NCBI GenBank assembly: GCA_013398295.1
Contig: VZSF01006779.1
Location: 154,690 to 218,689 of the forward strand
Reading direction: 5' to 3'
From: Chionis minor
Taxonomy: Eukaryota > Chordata > Aves > Charadriiformes > Chionididae
DNA length: 64,000 nt
Shown here: positions 25,601-33,800 of the stretch, in pieces
Position numbering within the stretch: the first letter of the stretch is position 1
How the letters are laid out: every line of letters begins with the position of its first letter
Program-made: the position numbers and the translations under genes
The notes under the pieces: generated by a model
The model's input: only the letters and a program-made list of their open reading frames with translations
Databases searched by the model: none
What the model was told of the DNA's origin: nothing

Positions 25601-28600
25601 ATATTCCATGGCACACAGTTAAAAGGAAATCTTTCAATTTCCTCATCCACACAGTAACTCAGTGGATCTTAAGACCTCTGTGTCATTCTCCTCACTTCAG
25701 CCTTTCACAGTGCTGGCAGCATTTGCTCATTTTTACTTTCAAAGCTTAATGATCAAAATACACAAGAAACAAATGTGTGTGTTGGGGTTTTTTTCTGCCT
25801 GAAATCCTTCTTTGTCAAAACACAGGCACTAACATTAAAAAAAAATTACAAATCACCACACAGATGCACATTCAAACATTCAGCATCTGCTCAACTCACT
25901 GCTAAAATACTTCTCTGCTGCTAACCAGCAAAGCCACACAAGATAGACTGGGATATCTGGAGTTACTGCTGGTGTTGTAACCTCAGTAACATGGACTCGG
26001 TGAAAAGTCCTGACTGTAGTTTGGACAGAGGCACGATTTCACAGTTGTGAGCCTCCCCTGGTCACCAGGCAATGCTGATGAAGGAAGGAACCTCAGCATA
26101 ACCAATACTGACGTAATCACAAGCAAGCAACCCTTCTTCTCTGAAGCAAAGCATACATGTACACAGCAAGAAAACCTCTTCACACATTGGCTGTCTAATG
26201 CAACGCTTCTCCATCCCTCATTTCACTGCTGCACACTACCGATTAACTCTGAAAAGAACAGCCTTTTAAAGAAACAGCATCTTCTATGAACAAACACAAG
26301 AATTAAGCTGATCTTCTCTGAATCGCTGTTTCAAGCGGTAAGGTTTTGAAAAAGGCTGAAAGGTGGTACATAAAATTGGGAACTGTTTATATGAAGTGAG
26401 AAGTCATGGGTTGGAACACAGGAATTGTAAGAAACTGATTCCTGGCTCTAGCATCTCCCCCAGCAGAAGGCAAGCGGGGATCCCATAGGGTAGCTCACGG
26501 GAAAGCCTACCTCAGGCAGATACCACCATTTGCTTATGTAAGGCCTTGAAACAAGGGCACACGACAAACGCCGACTGAAGAATGGAGAATAGTGGTTTAA
26601 GGTCATTACCTTCGTAGTTTGCTTCAGAGCGTACCCAGCTGTCAGTAACAACTCATTTCCTGATGAGTTCATCAGGAAATATTTAAGCCCATTTTGTCCC
26701 CTAACCTGCCATTTCATCAAACCACCACATCAATTAGCTCATGAATAACTGAAGTTCAGTAAGTATGGCAGGAAAGAGTTAGTTCCCTGGTGAAGGCTCA
26801 CTTTCGGCTATAGCTGAGACAATTCAGTTGCTTTGTTCACTGGGCCTAATACATTTTGTTACTCAGCGGGTTTTGGTTAGTTTCACTTTTTCTCCTGAGA
26901 CCAAGTGCAGCCAAATCCTTTTTTGGGGATACAATTAAACCTCCTCCTCTTCCAACTGCATATTATAAAGAGACTCAGCTGCACTAAGAGGAGCATCTCC
27001 CAGCATTATGACTAGCAAATACTTAAGAATAAAGCAGCTTATCTCTCAAATAAGACAGAGAGCTTTGGGAACTTCAGTTTTCAAAGAAAACTGGAACTCT
27101 TCCATCCTTTGCAAAGCGCAAGGCATGCACAAGTCAATTACTACTGAACAATCTGTCTTGTCTTATAGAAGTATTTTGCAACTTTTGGGGGAACAACCCC
27201 ACTGCCATTTTCCGTCCCCCCTCCTTGCTTTTATCCCACCTGGCTGCTTGTTTCTTTCATGCTACATTCTCCTTTTTTCCCCACCCTCCCAGTTATGCTA
27301 GTCTACTTACATGACTGTGTAATGAACCACATCAGGGAGCTGATCCAAAATAAAAATAATTTTTAAATCTTATTTTTAATCTGGATCGCTTCCCTGATCT
27401 GTCTCATCATGCAACTGAACAAAAAATTTTACCAGAGCAACAAAAGGAGATAAATGCCAGTGTGGGAATGAGTTACCAGGCCTGCTCACACTGTCTGTGT
27501 TGTTTATATATGCTCCTGAAACTAATGGAAATATTTTGGTGAAACCCAACATGTTACCAAAGAACAGCTGCTGACAGAAGAGACTGTGACCACGAGATCT
27601 CTATTGTCCTCTAGAAAATAGAGACTTTTGCACTGTAGGACACAACCTGTTAAAAACCTCTATCAGCTGCTTCACTTCCTTAGTGAAATTGTACAAAAAT
27701 CACAGCTTTCACTGGAAATAGACCAAATGTAAGCTTTCAGTTACAACTACTGAAACCCAAAACCAAACAGCATCCTAAAAATAATTCAGAAAGCTACCAA
27801 CTGCACCGGCTTTAGCTTAGATTTCTCATTCTGTAAGAGCTCAGCTTGCCAAAGTGACTTCAACTTGAGAACAGTTTTAAACTCTGCAGTCTGACTTGTG
27901 ATATGTAGGTTTTTTGCAAAGGCTCATTATTAACGCTGGTGTGTTTTCCCCCCCTAGAGAAGACTACAATGCATTAAAAACAAAGGGAGACTGCTCCCTT
28001 TTTTTTTTTTAAAAAAAAGACTGTGTTATATAAAGGAGAACACTTCTCTAATGAAATATATCAGACAACCTGTTAGTGTCAAACACAAGAATTTAAGACC
28101 TGAAAAGAAAGTGTAATTCTTGAACTTTGAGTAGATGACATTTATAGCTAATCTCTACAATCAGGGCAATTTATATTAAAGTAGTTTAAGTACTGCTGAG
28201 AATACACTAACATATTTTTCACTCAAATGTTTGACAAGTTACTGTAATGATCCAGCTTCTTTCTACTATTTTATAACGCACTATGAACCAGGCGTTTTTA
28301 ACTATAATTGTGACTTACAGGCATAGATAGCTGAGGTCAGAAAGGCTTTAAAAAAACCTCCTGTTTCATCAATGATGTATCAAACAACCGAAAGAGTAGC
28401 TTTAACTCAATTTGTATTAGCACAAACAAGGAAATGACCAGTTGCCACAAAAGGAGAGCAGCGAGCAGCACCGTGCCCGACAAGCACAGTACAGTAGCGC
28501 ACTAACTGCACGCAAAGTTCATCAACCTCGTTACAATGCAATTAGGCCTGCCTCTCGCAAAAAGCAGTTACGATTTCAAGCGACAAGCTGCCAGTCAGAG

Positions 28601-29345
28601 GTCACGACGCTCTCAACTAACTGCAACGGCCTGGGAAATTCCCCCAACTTCCACCCCCGCTCCCAATGACCGCACCAGACCGTAACTTCTCCTCCCGCAC
28701 GGCCCGCGCTGAACGAGCTGCTGCCGCGCACAGGGGGGTGGGGGAAGAGACACCCTCCCCCGCCTGTCACCCCCTCCCCCGCCCCCCCTGGAGCTGCTGC
28801 CCGCGGCCCCCCCCGGGGGGGGGTGGCGGTTCCCGCTCGTTCCCCGCCGCCCACCCGCCGCCTCTCCCGTCAGCTCGGCGACCCACGACAGCCCGCCGGG
28901 GGCCGGGTACGGGGAGAGAGAAGCCTGAGGCAAGGCCGGGGGGTGCGCGCTGATTTTAGGCTCCGCAGCCCCCGCCCTTCCCAACACCCGGCCGACAACT
29001 TTCTTTTTTTTTTTTTTTTTTTTTTNNNNNNNNNNNNNNNNNNNNNNNNNNNNNNNNNNNNNNNNNNNNNNNNNNNNNNNNNNNNNNNNNNNNNNNNNNN
29101 NNNNNNNNNNNNNNAGCGGCCTGCCCCTCAGCCGCCGGCAGCCCCACACAGGCACCCCCCGCGCCCACCCCTCCCCGGCTGCCAGGCAGCACCGCCCCCC
29201 GCTCATCCCGGGGGTGGGGAGAAAGGACGGGACGCGACCGAGGAGGGAGGAAGGGAGAGAGAGAAACCCTTCCCCGCCGCCCCGCCGAGGCCGCCGCACC
29301 ACTCACCGCGCTGAGGCGGATGCCGCCCTGTGTTTTCGCCGCCAT
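1487..29345 (-). CDS. MORC3: MORC3, complete coding region in 17 exons (MORC family CW-type zinc finger 3)
   Basis: Nuclear GHKL-type ATPase that dimerises on ATP binding, reads H3K4 methylation through its CW finger, and acts at PML nuclear bodies and in chromatin silencing (family knowledge). Seventeen exons join without frameshift to 953 residues; human is about 939. The start (29343-29345) is in a good context, AAG before ATG and G after. The GHKL N-box ELIDNA has E35 and N39; the DNGNG motif has D67; the glycine loop [10 protein letters not shown] (98-107) has K105. The CW finger spans about 404-450 with C414, C417, C436, C447 and the aromatic W411 and W420. A VIIL SUMO-interaction motif lies near 606-609, and VKKE sumoylation-type sites follow in exon 15. 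The C-terminal third is coiled coil and ends with a conserved segment. All catalytic and zinc residues are present, so the gene looks functional. Introns 4 and 7 look U12-type. Splice sites are inferred from frame, consensus and remembered human sequence. Confidence 0.96.
1641..4826 (-). other. MORC3 intron 16 with an old CR1 copy
   Basis: A 3.2 kb intron filled mainly by a decayed CR1 element (2468-4340). A 17-base A run (2450-2466) meets a single N at 2467, probably an assembly join at a homopolymer. Nothing else is recognised in it. Confidence 0.7.
2468..4340 (-). mobile_element. CR1-type LINE copy, old, 5'-truncated
   Basis: The minus strand shows broken reverse-transcriptase-like reading frames. 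High coordinates read [15 protein letters not shown] then [13 protein letters not shown] (about 3640-3780). Lower ones read [12 protein letters not shown] (about 3185-3220) and [11 protein letters not shown] (about 2980-3010). CR1 3'-UTR-like text with 'tcatccagtcca' follows at 2480-2800. All frames are interrupted by stops and shifts, so the copy is dead. Boundaries are approximate; the 4080-4340 part also resembles CR1 coding sequence in reverse. Confidence 0.8.
4827..4990 (-). CDS. MORC3: MORC3 coding exon 16
   Basis: Residues 849-902 plus part of 903. Continues the coiled coil with [10 protein letters not shown] and [12 protein letters not shown], then a Ser/Thr-rich segment ending FSDGE. 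Acceptor GCCAG, donor GTATCA. Confidence 0.93.
5482..6385 (-). CDS. MORC3: MORC3 coding exon 15 (SUMO-related linker and coiled coil)
   Basis: The largest exon, 904 bases, residues 547-848. After a Ser-rich basic stretch with KRR comes acidic DDDVIILEE, a SUMO-interaction-type motif, then LVVKKEEVE and YVKKEMCHQ, which fit the psi-K-x-E sumoylation pattern. The rest is a long heptad-like coiled coil ending [17 protein letters not shown], nearly identical to human. Donor GTATGT. Confidence 0.96.
6899..7086 (-). CDS. MORC3: MORC3 coding exon 14
   Basis: Residues 485-546 plus part of 547, beginning [10 protein letters not shown] and rich in Ser and Pro. Fast-evolving linker after the CW finger. 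Acceptor TTCTAG, donor GTTAGT. Confidence 0.9.
8386..8428 (-). CDS. MORC3: MORC3 coding exon 13
   Basis: A small basic exon of 43 bases, residues 470-484, [15 protein letters not shown]. Acceptor TTTGCAG, donor GTAACT. The frame joins exactly to exons 12 and 14. Similarity to human here is only moderate. Confidence 0.87.
9274..9348 (-). CDS. MORC3: MORC3 coding exon 12
   Basis: Residues 445-469 plus part of 470. It supplies the fourth CW cysteine (RNC, C447), then the acidic VPEEPEDDD and [10 protein letters not shown]. Intron 11 before it is only 111 bases. Confidence 0.94.
9460..9582 (-). CDS. MORC3: MORC3 coding exon 11 (CW zinc finger)
   Basis: Residues 404-444 plus part of 445. It holds the CW finger core: [16 protein letters not shown], then EKWYC and NPDPQF. 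Three of the four zinc cysteines (414, 417, 436) and the methyl-lysine-cage tryptophans lie here. Confidence 0.95.
9693..9797 (-). CDS. MORC3: MORC3 coding exon 10
   Basis: Residues 369-403 plus part of 404: [18 protein letters not shown] then [15 protein letters not shown]. End of the S5-like region just before the CW finger. Donor GTGAGT. Confidence 0.94.
11050..11115 (-). repeat. CR1 3'-end fragment
   Basis: The plus strand reads tcatagaatggtttaggttg, 'gaagggacctt' and 'gatcacctagttccaacccc', the standard avian CR1 3' terminus in reverse. The fragment is only about 65 bases, in a MORC3 intron. Confidence 0.85.
11620..13100 (+). mobile_element. LTR-like segment (endogenous retrovirus-type), probable solo LTR
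   Basis: The block differs from the flanking AT-rich intron. It has a TATA-like 'gcataaaaggagc' near 12070 followed by a U3-R-U5-like change of composition. Sub-repeats are visible: 'tcacactaa' units near 11748 and 11897, 'gtgccagctcctgg' at about 12235 and 12280, and 'ttgctagcaaac' / 'ttgccagcaaac' near 12545 and 12688. No retroviral gene is seen. A similar arrangement appears near 23.0-23.7 kb. Family and exact ends cannot be assigned by eye. Confidence 0.4.
14040..14137 (-). CDS. MORC3: MORC3 coding exon 9
   Basis: Residues 337-368 plus part of 369: [31 protein letters not shown]. Acceptor TTACAG, donor GTAAAT. Confidence 0.94.
14555..14674 (-). CDS. MORC3: MORC3 coding exon 8
   Basis: Residues 297-336 (40 codons), [12 protein letters not shown] through [11 protein letters not shown] to YERVGCQLK, a very conserved MORC segment. 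Donor GTAAGA. The junction with exon 7 reads FLN-AKTV, one residue longer than remembered human FLSKTV. Confidence 0.92.
14675..15020 (-). other. MORC3: MORC3 intron 7, probable U12-type GT-AG intron
   Basis: On the minus strand the intron begins GTATCCTTTG, a perfect minor-intron donor. A perfect U12 branch motif TTCCTTAAT has its branch A about 13 bases before the final AG. The acceptor lacks the polypyrimidine run of a major intron. The middle holds a long C/A-rich sense-strand tract (14796-14912). Length 346 bases. Confidence 0.86.
14796..14912 (+). repeat. G/T-rich low-complexity tract
   Basis: About 115 bases made almost only of T and G on the plus strand (GTTTGTTTGTTG type, with several runs of four to six G), ending in a pure T run. 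It lies inside the presumed U12-type intron 7 of MORC3, where the sense strand is C/A-rich. Confidence 0.85.
15021..15152 (-). CDS. MORC3: MORC3 coding exon 7
   Basis: Residues 253-296 (44 codons), [10 protein letters not shown] through [15 protein letters not shown] to YRPKFLN, in the S5-like region. Acceptor TTATAG. The donor is GTATCCTTT, the U12 GT-AG consensus. Confidence 0.93.
16375..16522 (-). CDS. MORC3: MORC3 coding exon 6
   Basis: Residues 203-252, including [19 protein letters not shown] and PESDYSLR, in the linker leading to the S5-like fold. Acceptor TTCTTAG, donor GTATGT. Ends on a codon boundary. Confidence 0.94.
17062..17125 (-). repeat. CR1 3'-end fragment
   Basis: The plus strand shows 'atcatagaataaatac', 'aggttggaagggacct' and 'ggatcacctggcccaaccc', a diverged CR1 3' terminus in reverse, in MORC3 intron 5. 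Confidence 0.85.
18429..18576 (-). CDS. MORC3: MORC3 coding exon 5
   Basis: Residues 154-202 plus part of 203. The peptide runs [10 protein letters not shown] through [16 protein letters not shown] to [10 protein letters not shown], the end of the ATPase domain. It begins after an AC-ending intron and has a standard GTAAGA donor. Confidence 0.92.
18577..18853 (-). other. MORC3: MORC3 intron 4, probable U12-type AT-AC intron
   Basis: Reading the minus strand, the intron starts ATATCCTTTC, the AT-AC minor-spliceosome donor consensus, and ends TTAC. A branch-like ACTTTAAC lies about 12 bases before the 3' end. Joining at these points rebuilds codon 154 as CGA and gives the peptide [14 protein letters not shown], which aligns with human FNKHRQMINLAESK. 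The intron is 277 bases long, small for this gene. Confidence 0.87.
18854..19068 (-). CDS. MORC3: MORC3 coding exon 4
   Basis: Residues 82-153 plus the first base of codon 154. It holds FGFSEK and the glycine-rich loop [12 protein letters not shown]. It ends at FNNQ followed by ATATCCTTT, a U12-type AT-AC donor. Reading on as coding would hit a stop within about a dozen codons, and no nearby GT donor restores the frame. Confidence 0.9.
20184..20316 (-). CDS. MORC3: MORC3 coding exon 3
   Basis: Residues 38-81 plus part of 82. It completes the N-box (DNAYD) and holds the ATP/Mg-binding motif TFTDNGNGM. Acceptor TCTTCAG, donor GTGGAT. Confidence 0.94.
20317..23982 (-). other. MORC3 intron 2
   Basis: A 3.7 kb AT-rich intron. 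The part from about 22980 onward resembles the LTR-like block of intron 9. No exon-like or RNA-gene signal was recognised; open frames there are short and unmatched. Confidence 0.6.
22980..23680 (+). mobile_element. Second LTR-like segment (weak)
   Basis: This GC-richer stretch shares arrangement with the 11.6-13.1 kb block: 'ggctgcaccctgtgc' (23149-23163) against 'ggctgagccctgtgc' (12123-12137), then a T-rich section and runs of 'tgtgtctgt' type. It holds the two longest frames of the intron (104 codons plus strand, 174 codons minus strand), neither with recognised homology. Ends and family uncertain. Confidence 0.3.
23983..24055 (-). CDS. MORC3: MORC3 coding exon 2
   Basis: Encodes residues 14-37 plus one base. 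It begins LCPKFLHT and ends with the GHKL N-box AVAELI. The acceptor is TTCAG and the donor GTACGT. It is too short to stand out as an open frame and was found by matching the expected peptide. Confidence 0.94.
24056..29306 (-). other. MORC3 intron 1
   Basis: The first intron, 5.25 kb as assembled, AT-rich until about 28.6 kb, then CpG island. It contains the 89-N gap (29026-29114), so its true length is not exact. Nothing else coding is recognised. Confidence 0.7.
29026..29114. other. Assembly gap (89 N)
   Basis: Unknown bases follow a T run (29004-29025) in MORC3 intron 1 and precede 'agcggcctgcccctcagcc'. The segment at 30025-30140 ends with the same 19 bases and probably represents the missing sequence. 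Confidence 0.95.
29307..29345 (-). CDS. MORC3: MORC3 coding exon 1
   Basis: Encodes residues 1-13, starting [13 protein letters not shown], close to the human start, and ends before a GTGAGT donor at 29301-29306. It sits in the CpG island. Its first four codons recur at 30142-30153 in the duplicated assembly segment. Confidence 0.93.
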
Positions 29346-29348
29346 CTT
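29338..29348 (-). promoter_or_regulatory. MORC3: YY1-type site over the MORC3 start codon
   Basis: The minus strand reads AAGATGGCGGC, the classic YY1 binding sequence, with its ATG being the MORC3 start codon. Such downstream YY1 sites are common in CpG promoters with short 5' UTRs (known), which suggests transcription starts close upstream. Confidence 0.65.
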
Positions 29349-29394
29349 TTGTGCCGCAGCGAGAGCCGGGGCGGGGGAGCCGCCCAGGGCCTGC

Positions 29395-29402
29395 CACTTC
29401 CG
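29395..29402 (-). promoter_or_regulatory. MORC3: ETS/GABP-type site
   Basis: The minus strand reads CGGAAGTG, the core of the ETS-family (GABP) element, about 50 bases upstream of the MORC3 start codon within the CpG island. Function is inferred from sequence only. Confidence 0.5.
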
Positions 29403-30024
29403 CCTCGCCCCCTCCTCGCGCCCTTCCGCCGCCGGGGGAGGCGGGCCTTGGCCAACAGGCCACGCCCCCGCCCGGTGGGGGCGGTTGCGGGGCGGCTGTT
29501 GGGGGCGGTGGCGGGGAGGACTGGGCCGCGGCCCGCTGGCAAAGCGGCGGGGAGGCGGAATCTGCCCCGCTCCGCCGTTCGCCGGTCGCCTGTGAAGGCC
29601 CCCGACTGCTCTGCAGGCCTTGGCAGCTGGGAACGTCCCCGGCGCCTTGTCGGGAGGGAGCTGGGCGTCGCGCCCTGGCTCCTTTTGTCGTCCTCCCGGT
29701 TTTTTTGTCGTTCTGGAATCCCAGATTTCTGCAGCTGGAAGGAAGCGGTGATTTTTGGTGGTGGACAGATAGGGGGGCAAAATAAAAAAACCCCCACAAC
29801 AGCTCAAACACGTCCCCCTGCCCCCAACCCAAAACACGCAGAGATGTAGGTGCACGTTGCCAGAGAAAATAAGAAAATCCTGAGGTAATTCATGGTGGTG
29901 GAAACCTCGCCAGCTGCTTACTCTTTAGTTGAGGAGCAGCCTTCAACAGCGGGGCATGCTTTCCCCTGCTATCTTCAACAAAACCCTTTTTTTCCCCCCT
30001 TTATTTTCCCCTCTAGGTGGGGCN

Positions 30025-30140
30025 TTTAAACACCCGCGGAAAGGGGAAGGCACCGCCCCTAGACCCCCCCGCTGAAGGAAAGCAACGAGCGGTTCGAGCA
30101 CGGCAGCTCCCTCCTCCCCGGAGCGGCCTGCCCCTCAGCC
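30025..30140. other. 116-bp insert between two single Ns, probably misplaced gap sequence
   Basis: Bounded by N at 30024 and 30141. Its last 19 bases equal 29115-29133 just after the 89-N gap, and it starts with TTT, matching the T run before the gap. It likely belongs in that gap in MORC3 intron 1. Confidence 0.7.
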
Positions 30141-30141
30141 N

Positions 30142-30153
30142 TTTCGCCGCCAT
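30142..30153 (-). pseudogene. Fragment of MORC3 exon 1 (assembly duplicate)
   Basis: Four codons, MAAK, identical to the MORC3 start, cut by the N at 30141. No splice donor follows. Probably a by-product of false duplication, not a true pseudogene. Confidence 0.75.
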
Positions 30154-30831
30154 CTTTTGTGCCGCAGCGAGAGCCGGGGCGGGGGAGCCGCCCAGGGCCT
30201 GCCACTTCCGCCTCGCCCCCTCCTCGCGCCCTTCCGCCGCCGGGGGAGGCGGGCCTTGGCCAACAGGCCACGCCCCCGCCCGGTGGGGGCGGTTGCGGGG
30301 CGGCTGTTGGGGGCGGTGGCGGGGAGGACTGGGCCGCGGCCCGCTGGCAAAGCGGCGGGGAGGCGGAATCTGCCCCGCTCCGCCGTTCGCCGGTCGCCTG
30401 TGAAGGCCCCCGACTGCTCTGCAGGCCTTGGCAGCTGGGAACGTCCCCGGCGCCTTGTCGGGAGGGAGCTGGGCGTCGCGCCCTGGCTCCTTTTGTCGTC
30501 CTCCCGGTTTTTTTGTCGTTCTGGAATCCCAGATTTCTGCAGCTGGAAGGAAGCGGTGATTTTTGGTGGTGGACAGATAGGGGGGCAAAATAAAAAAACC
30601 CCCACAACAGCTCAAACACGTCCCCCTGCCCCCAACCCAAAACACGCAGAGATGTAGGTGCACGTTGCCAGAGAAAATAAGAAAATCCTGAGGTAATTCA
30701 TGGTGGTGGAAACCTCGCCAGCTGCTTACTCTTTAGTTGAGGAGCAGCCTTCAACAGCGGGGCATGCTTTCCCCTGCTATCTTCAACAAAACCCTTTTTT
30801 TCCCCCCTTTATTTTCCCCTCTAGGTGGGGC
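30142..30831. repeat. 690-bp perfect duplication, copy 2
   Basis: This is the second copy of 29334-30023, preceded by a single N at 30141. It carries only the first four MORC3 codons (30142-30153) before the N, so it is not a working second exon 1. It reads on without a break into downstream intergenic sequence, so it is the copy properly linked to the intergenic side. Confidence 0.9.
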
Positions 30832-33800
30832 CTCGCAACGCTGCCCACCCACCAACATAAATGGGACTAATGACAGCATTGGGATTGCAAGGAATGTGTG
30901 GTGCCGGTGTGGGTGCCTCTGCTCAGGGAGCTGTCATGGAAAACACACCTCGGCCTCTGCCTGGAAGGAAGCATCAATGGTTGCGATCAATCATTCTTCT
31001 CCGTCTGCCTGCTCCCTCCATTCCCTTGAAGTGTTTGCAGAAACGGGATCTACCAACCCCATCTGCCCTTATCCTCACCTAGAGCTTTGGGCACAGATCA
31101 CCCGGAGACAATCCGTATTTGAGTAGGGGGAGCTGCTTTGGGACAGTAATTGCAAAAGACGGCGGTTTGCTGTCTTACTGCCAAACGTAAATGGCCAACC
31201 CTGGTGTTGTCGAAGCAGGTGCTCGAGAGGCAGTCGGCGCTTTAGTATTACCAGCTGCTACACTGCAGTGTTTCCCAGCATACATACAGCGGGTACCAAT
31301 GATTTTCAACATACACACTGCAATCAAGCGCCAACCTAAACATGATTAGTAGCTTCTGAGGTGCGAGGTACGTCACACAACATTACGGAAGTTGTCCAGG
31401 CTGCAGAGAAAGGGTGAAATCTGAAGAGCAGCTTTCACAAAGTCATCAAAACCATACTTCTCTGGTCTTAGATTTTCCAGCTCAGTTGTACAGAAGAGTT
31501 TGCTTCCTTCCTTCCAAACAAGATTGCAGTTCTTTCAGGGCATTTGCCCTGAACATATAAAAGTGTACAGACAAGTTTGGAAGGCTCTGGCACACAGAGA
31601 AAACATTAAGCAACAGCAGTCCCTAATTTCCCCAGAAGAAGCACTTCCTCCATAGAGGGGGCCGGTGCCTGGTGGCCAAGCAATGAAAATGAGCCCCTGA
31701 TGCTGCAGCAGCAGCAGCTCCCTCCGTATGCTCCACGCAGTTCTTCCGGACACACAGATGCTGAAAACTTGTCCTGCAAGATGGGATTCCAGAGTGGAAA
31801 GTTTGGGAATGCAAAAGGTAGGGACATACGAACTGGAGCAGTAGGGACTTGTGATGTGAAGATTAGGGAAGTGACGGCGCACTCTTTCCCTTGGCAAGTG
31901 TAGGAGCTAGCACAAACTAGCACCGAGCCACTGCTGCTGGGGTCCAAACTGAGGTCTGTAGAGTTCTGTACGGATTCCTCATCCTCATCTAAACTGAAAT
32001 AGAGAGCTTTTACAGAATCTCATAAAAATTAAAGTTGGTGTGTGAGCAGTAAACGTATCTGAAAAATGAGAATTGCATTTGAAAAGGTATTTCAAAATAA
32101 CATTTAATATTACTAGAAGAATTACATTCAAATATAGTATCGAATACACTTAACCATTACTTAATGCTCCATATTTCAAGTTCTGCTGTTCTTTGGCAGT
32201 TACCTTGGTTGCACCTGCTGGTTTTTTTCCTTCAGGAAAATGAAGTCCTTTTGAATATTTAAGTATGTCTCCCTCTGTGTATCATGCACTGTTGCTATGC
32301 TATCTCAAAGCTGAAGAAATCCAAAAGAGAAAGCCAAGCTTGGTTATTGTGAAAACAAGTGAAGAACTACACAGCAAAGCAAAAGCATTTTCTGTCCTGT
32401 TCTGAGTTCCAAGCAAAAGTTTTTCAGGTTCATCTACAGTTAAGTTATTCTGCTTTGGCAGTACCAGTGTTAGAGCAGTACAGCCCTCCTTCATGTGGAT
32501 TTAACAGCAGTAGTGTAAGAAGTAAAATGATTACAGTTAGTCCCATATAGAAGGGGAATAAAGTTATGCTGCTACAGATACCTTTAGGCCTATGTAACTG
32601 TGCCCTTCCACCACCCAGGTAGGACTTTTTCCTTTTTATTCACACACAATTTGTAATGATACAAGATCTGCTTATATACTAAATTTTAAAGAACTTTTTC
32701 TTACTAAGAATTAGATTCTGCTTCAGTGAAAGGAATCTGCGAGTCACAAATATCTGAGGCCATTTAAAGCAGGCATCTGCAGAACCACAGGACAAAGGTA
32801 AACGTATGTATGAAGTCAGGAGTTGGAAGCAAGTGGTACTTTTGCAGAAGGTAAATCATCTTAGAAGTTATACAGACTAAGTCACAGATTCTCTTTTTAA
32901 AGTTTACCAACACAGCTGGGGAGGGAAGTGACCGATGTCCGATCCCCTGCATATCTGAAGTACAGGCAGCCAGAATGGGACATTCCCTTTTAAGGGGAAC
33001 GATGACAGAACCCTCCATCTGGTTCATGGTCTCCAGTTAGCGAGGAAGTTATGTGAAGACACAGGTTTATAGCTTGTGGGAGAATGGAAAACAAAAGGTT
33101 TGATGGTAAAAAGTTGTCTTAGATTTTAATAGCTGATTTGACAGCATCTTATCAGGATTTTAAGAGAAATACCCAAATATGGAATGCAACCACCAGAAAA
33201 CTGGAAGTAAAACTACCAAATCATCCTGAGTATTAGCAATGTTCTCTTTAAAAATTATTGAAGATATGTAAGTAATGAACACATTTAAAAAAATATCCTG
33301 CTCCAGTTTTCAAGTAATGCTTTAAAAGGATAACTTTTCACTTGTGCTCATTCCAATAGCATTAGAGATCATTAATAATTTATAATACAAGTAATTCACA
33401 TTCTCAGTGACTACACAGTATTACACTTCAGTCTATCACTTTCCTTAACTGTAAAAATGCACATAAGCTATTTAAGTTTAGCATAAACCTATTATATTAT
33501 CTTCATAGAGCATTACAGCATTATCATAGTGAAGCACATTGTTCAGTGTTTCACTGTTTTAGTTTACAATCCAAAGATGAAAACTACATGTATCTCCAGG
33601 TAAAAAAACACTGCAGAGTAGCCTTCCACGTCTGTTCTGTGAGTTTTGAAAAACATAAATCCCTGACCTCACAATCTGGTGACATTAAACCACACATTTT
33701 GTATATCCTTTTTCAAATAGCAAAAACAAGAGTGGTGAAGTCCAATACCCAGCACGTTTACCTCAGTTGCAAAGTTTCGTAAGACAAAGTAGCATGTACT

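Larger units (their letters stand above)
28650..29750. promoter_or_regulatory. MORC3: CpG-island promoter of MORC3
   Basis: GC content and CpG density rise sharply from about 28650 and fall after about 29690, spanning MORC3 exon 1. GC-box clusters (GGGGGCGG / CCCGCCC types) are dense at 29455-29520 just upstream of the start codon. No TATA box is seen at a suitable distance, as expected for a housekeeping CpG promoter. The transcription start cannot be placed exactly. Part of the island is duplicated at 30142-30831. Confidence 0.85.
29334..30023. repeat. 690-bp perfect duplication, copy 1
   Basis: The sequence from 'tttcgccgccat' in MORC3 exon 1 to 'ctctaggtggggc' recurs at 30142-30831 with a constant offset of 808 and no difference seen. 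Copy 1 is followed by a single N at 30024. The pattern suggests an assembly artefact. Confidence 0.9.

Noticed and set aside
28576..29855. Many long overlapping open frames on both strands in the GC-rich block
   Set aside because: They are Pro/Arg/Gly/Ala-rich, run through the N gap, and exist only because CpG-island DNA is poor in stop codons. Only the 13 codons of MORC3 exon 1 fit a gene.
30013..30663. Second set of long frames identical to those at 29203-29855
   Set aside because: They are the duplicated copy of the same non-coding promoter flank, entered through single Ns.
30737..31126. 129-codon plus-strand frame next to the MORC3 promoter (possible divergent gene)
   Set aside because: No homology, splice pattern or strong start context; a divergent non-coding transcript is possible but unsupported.
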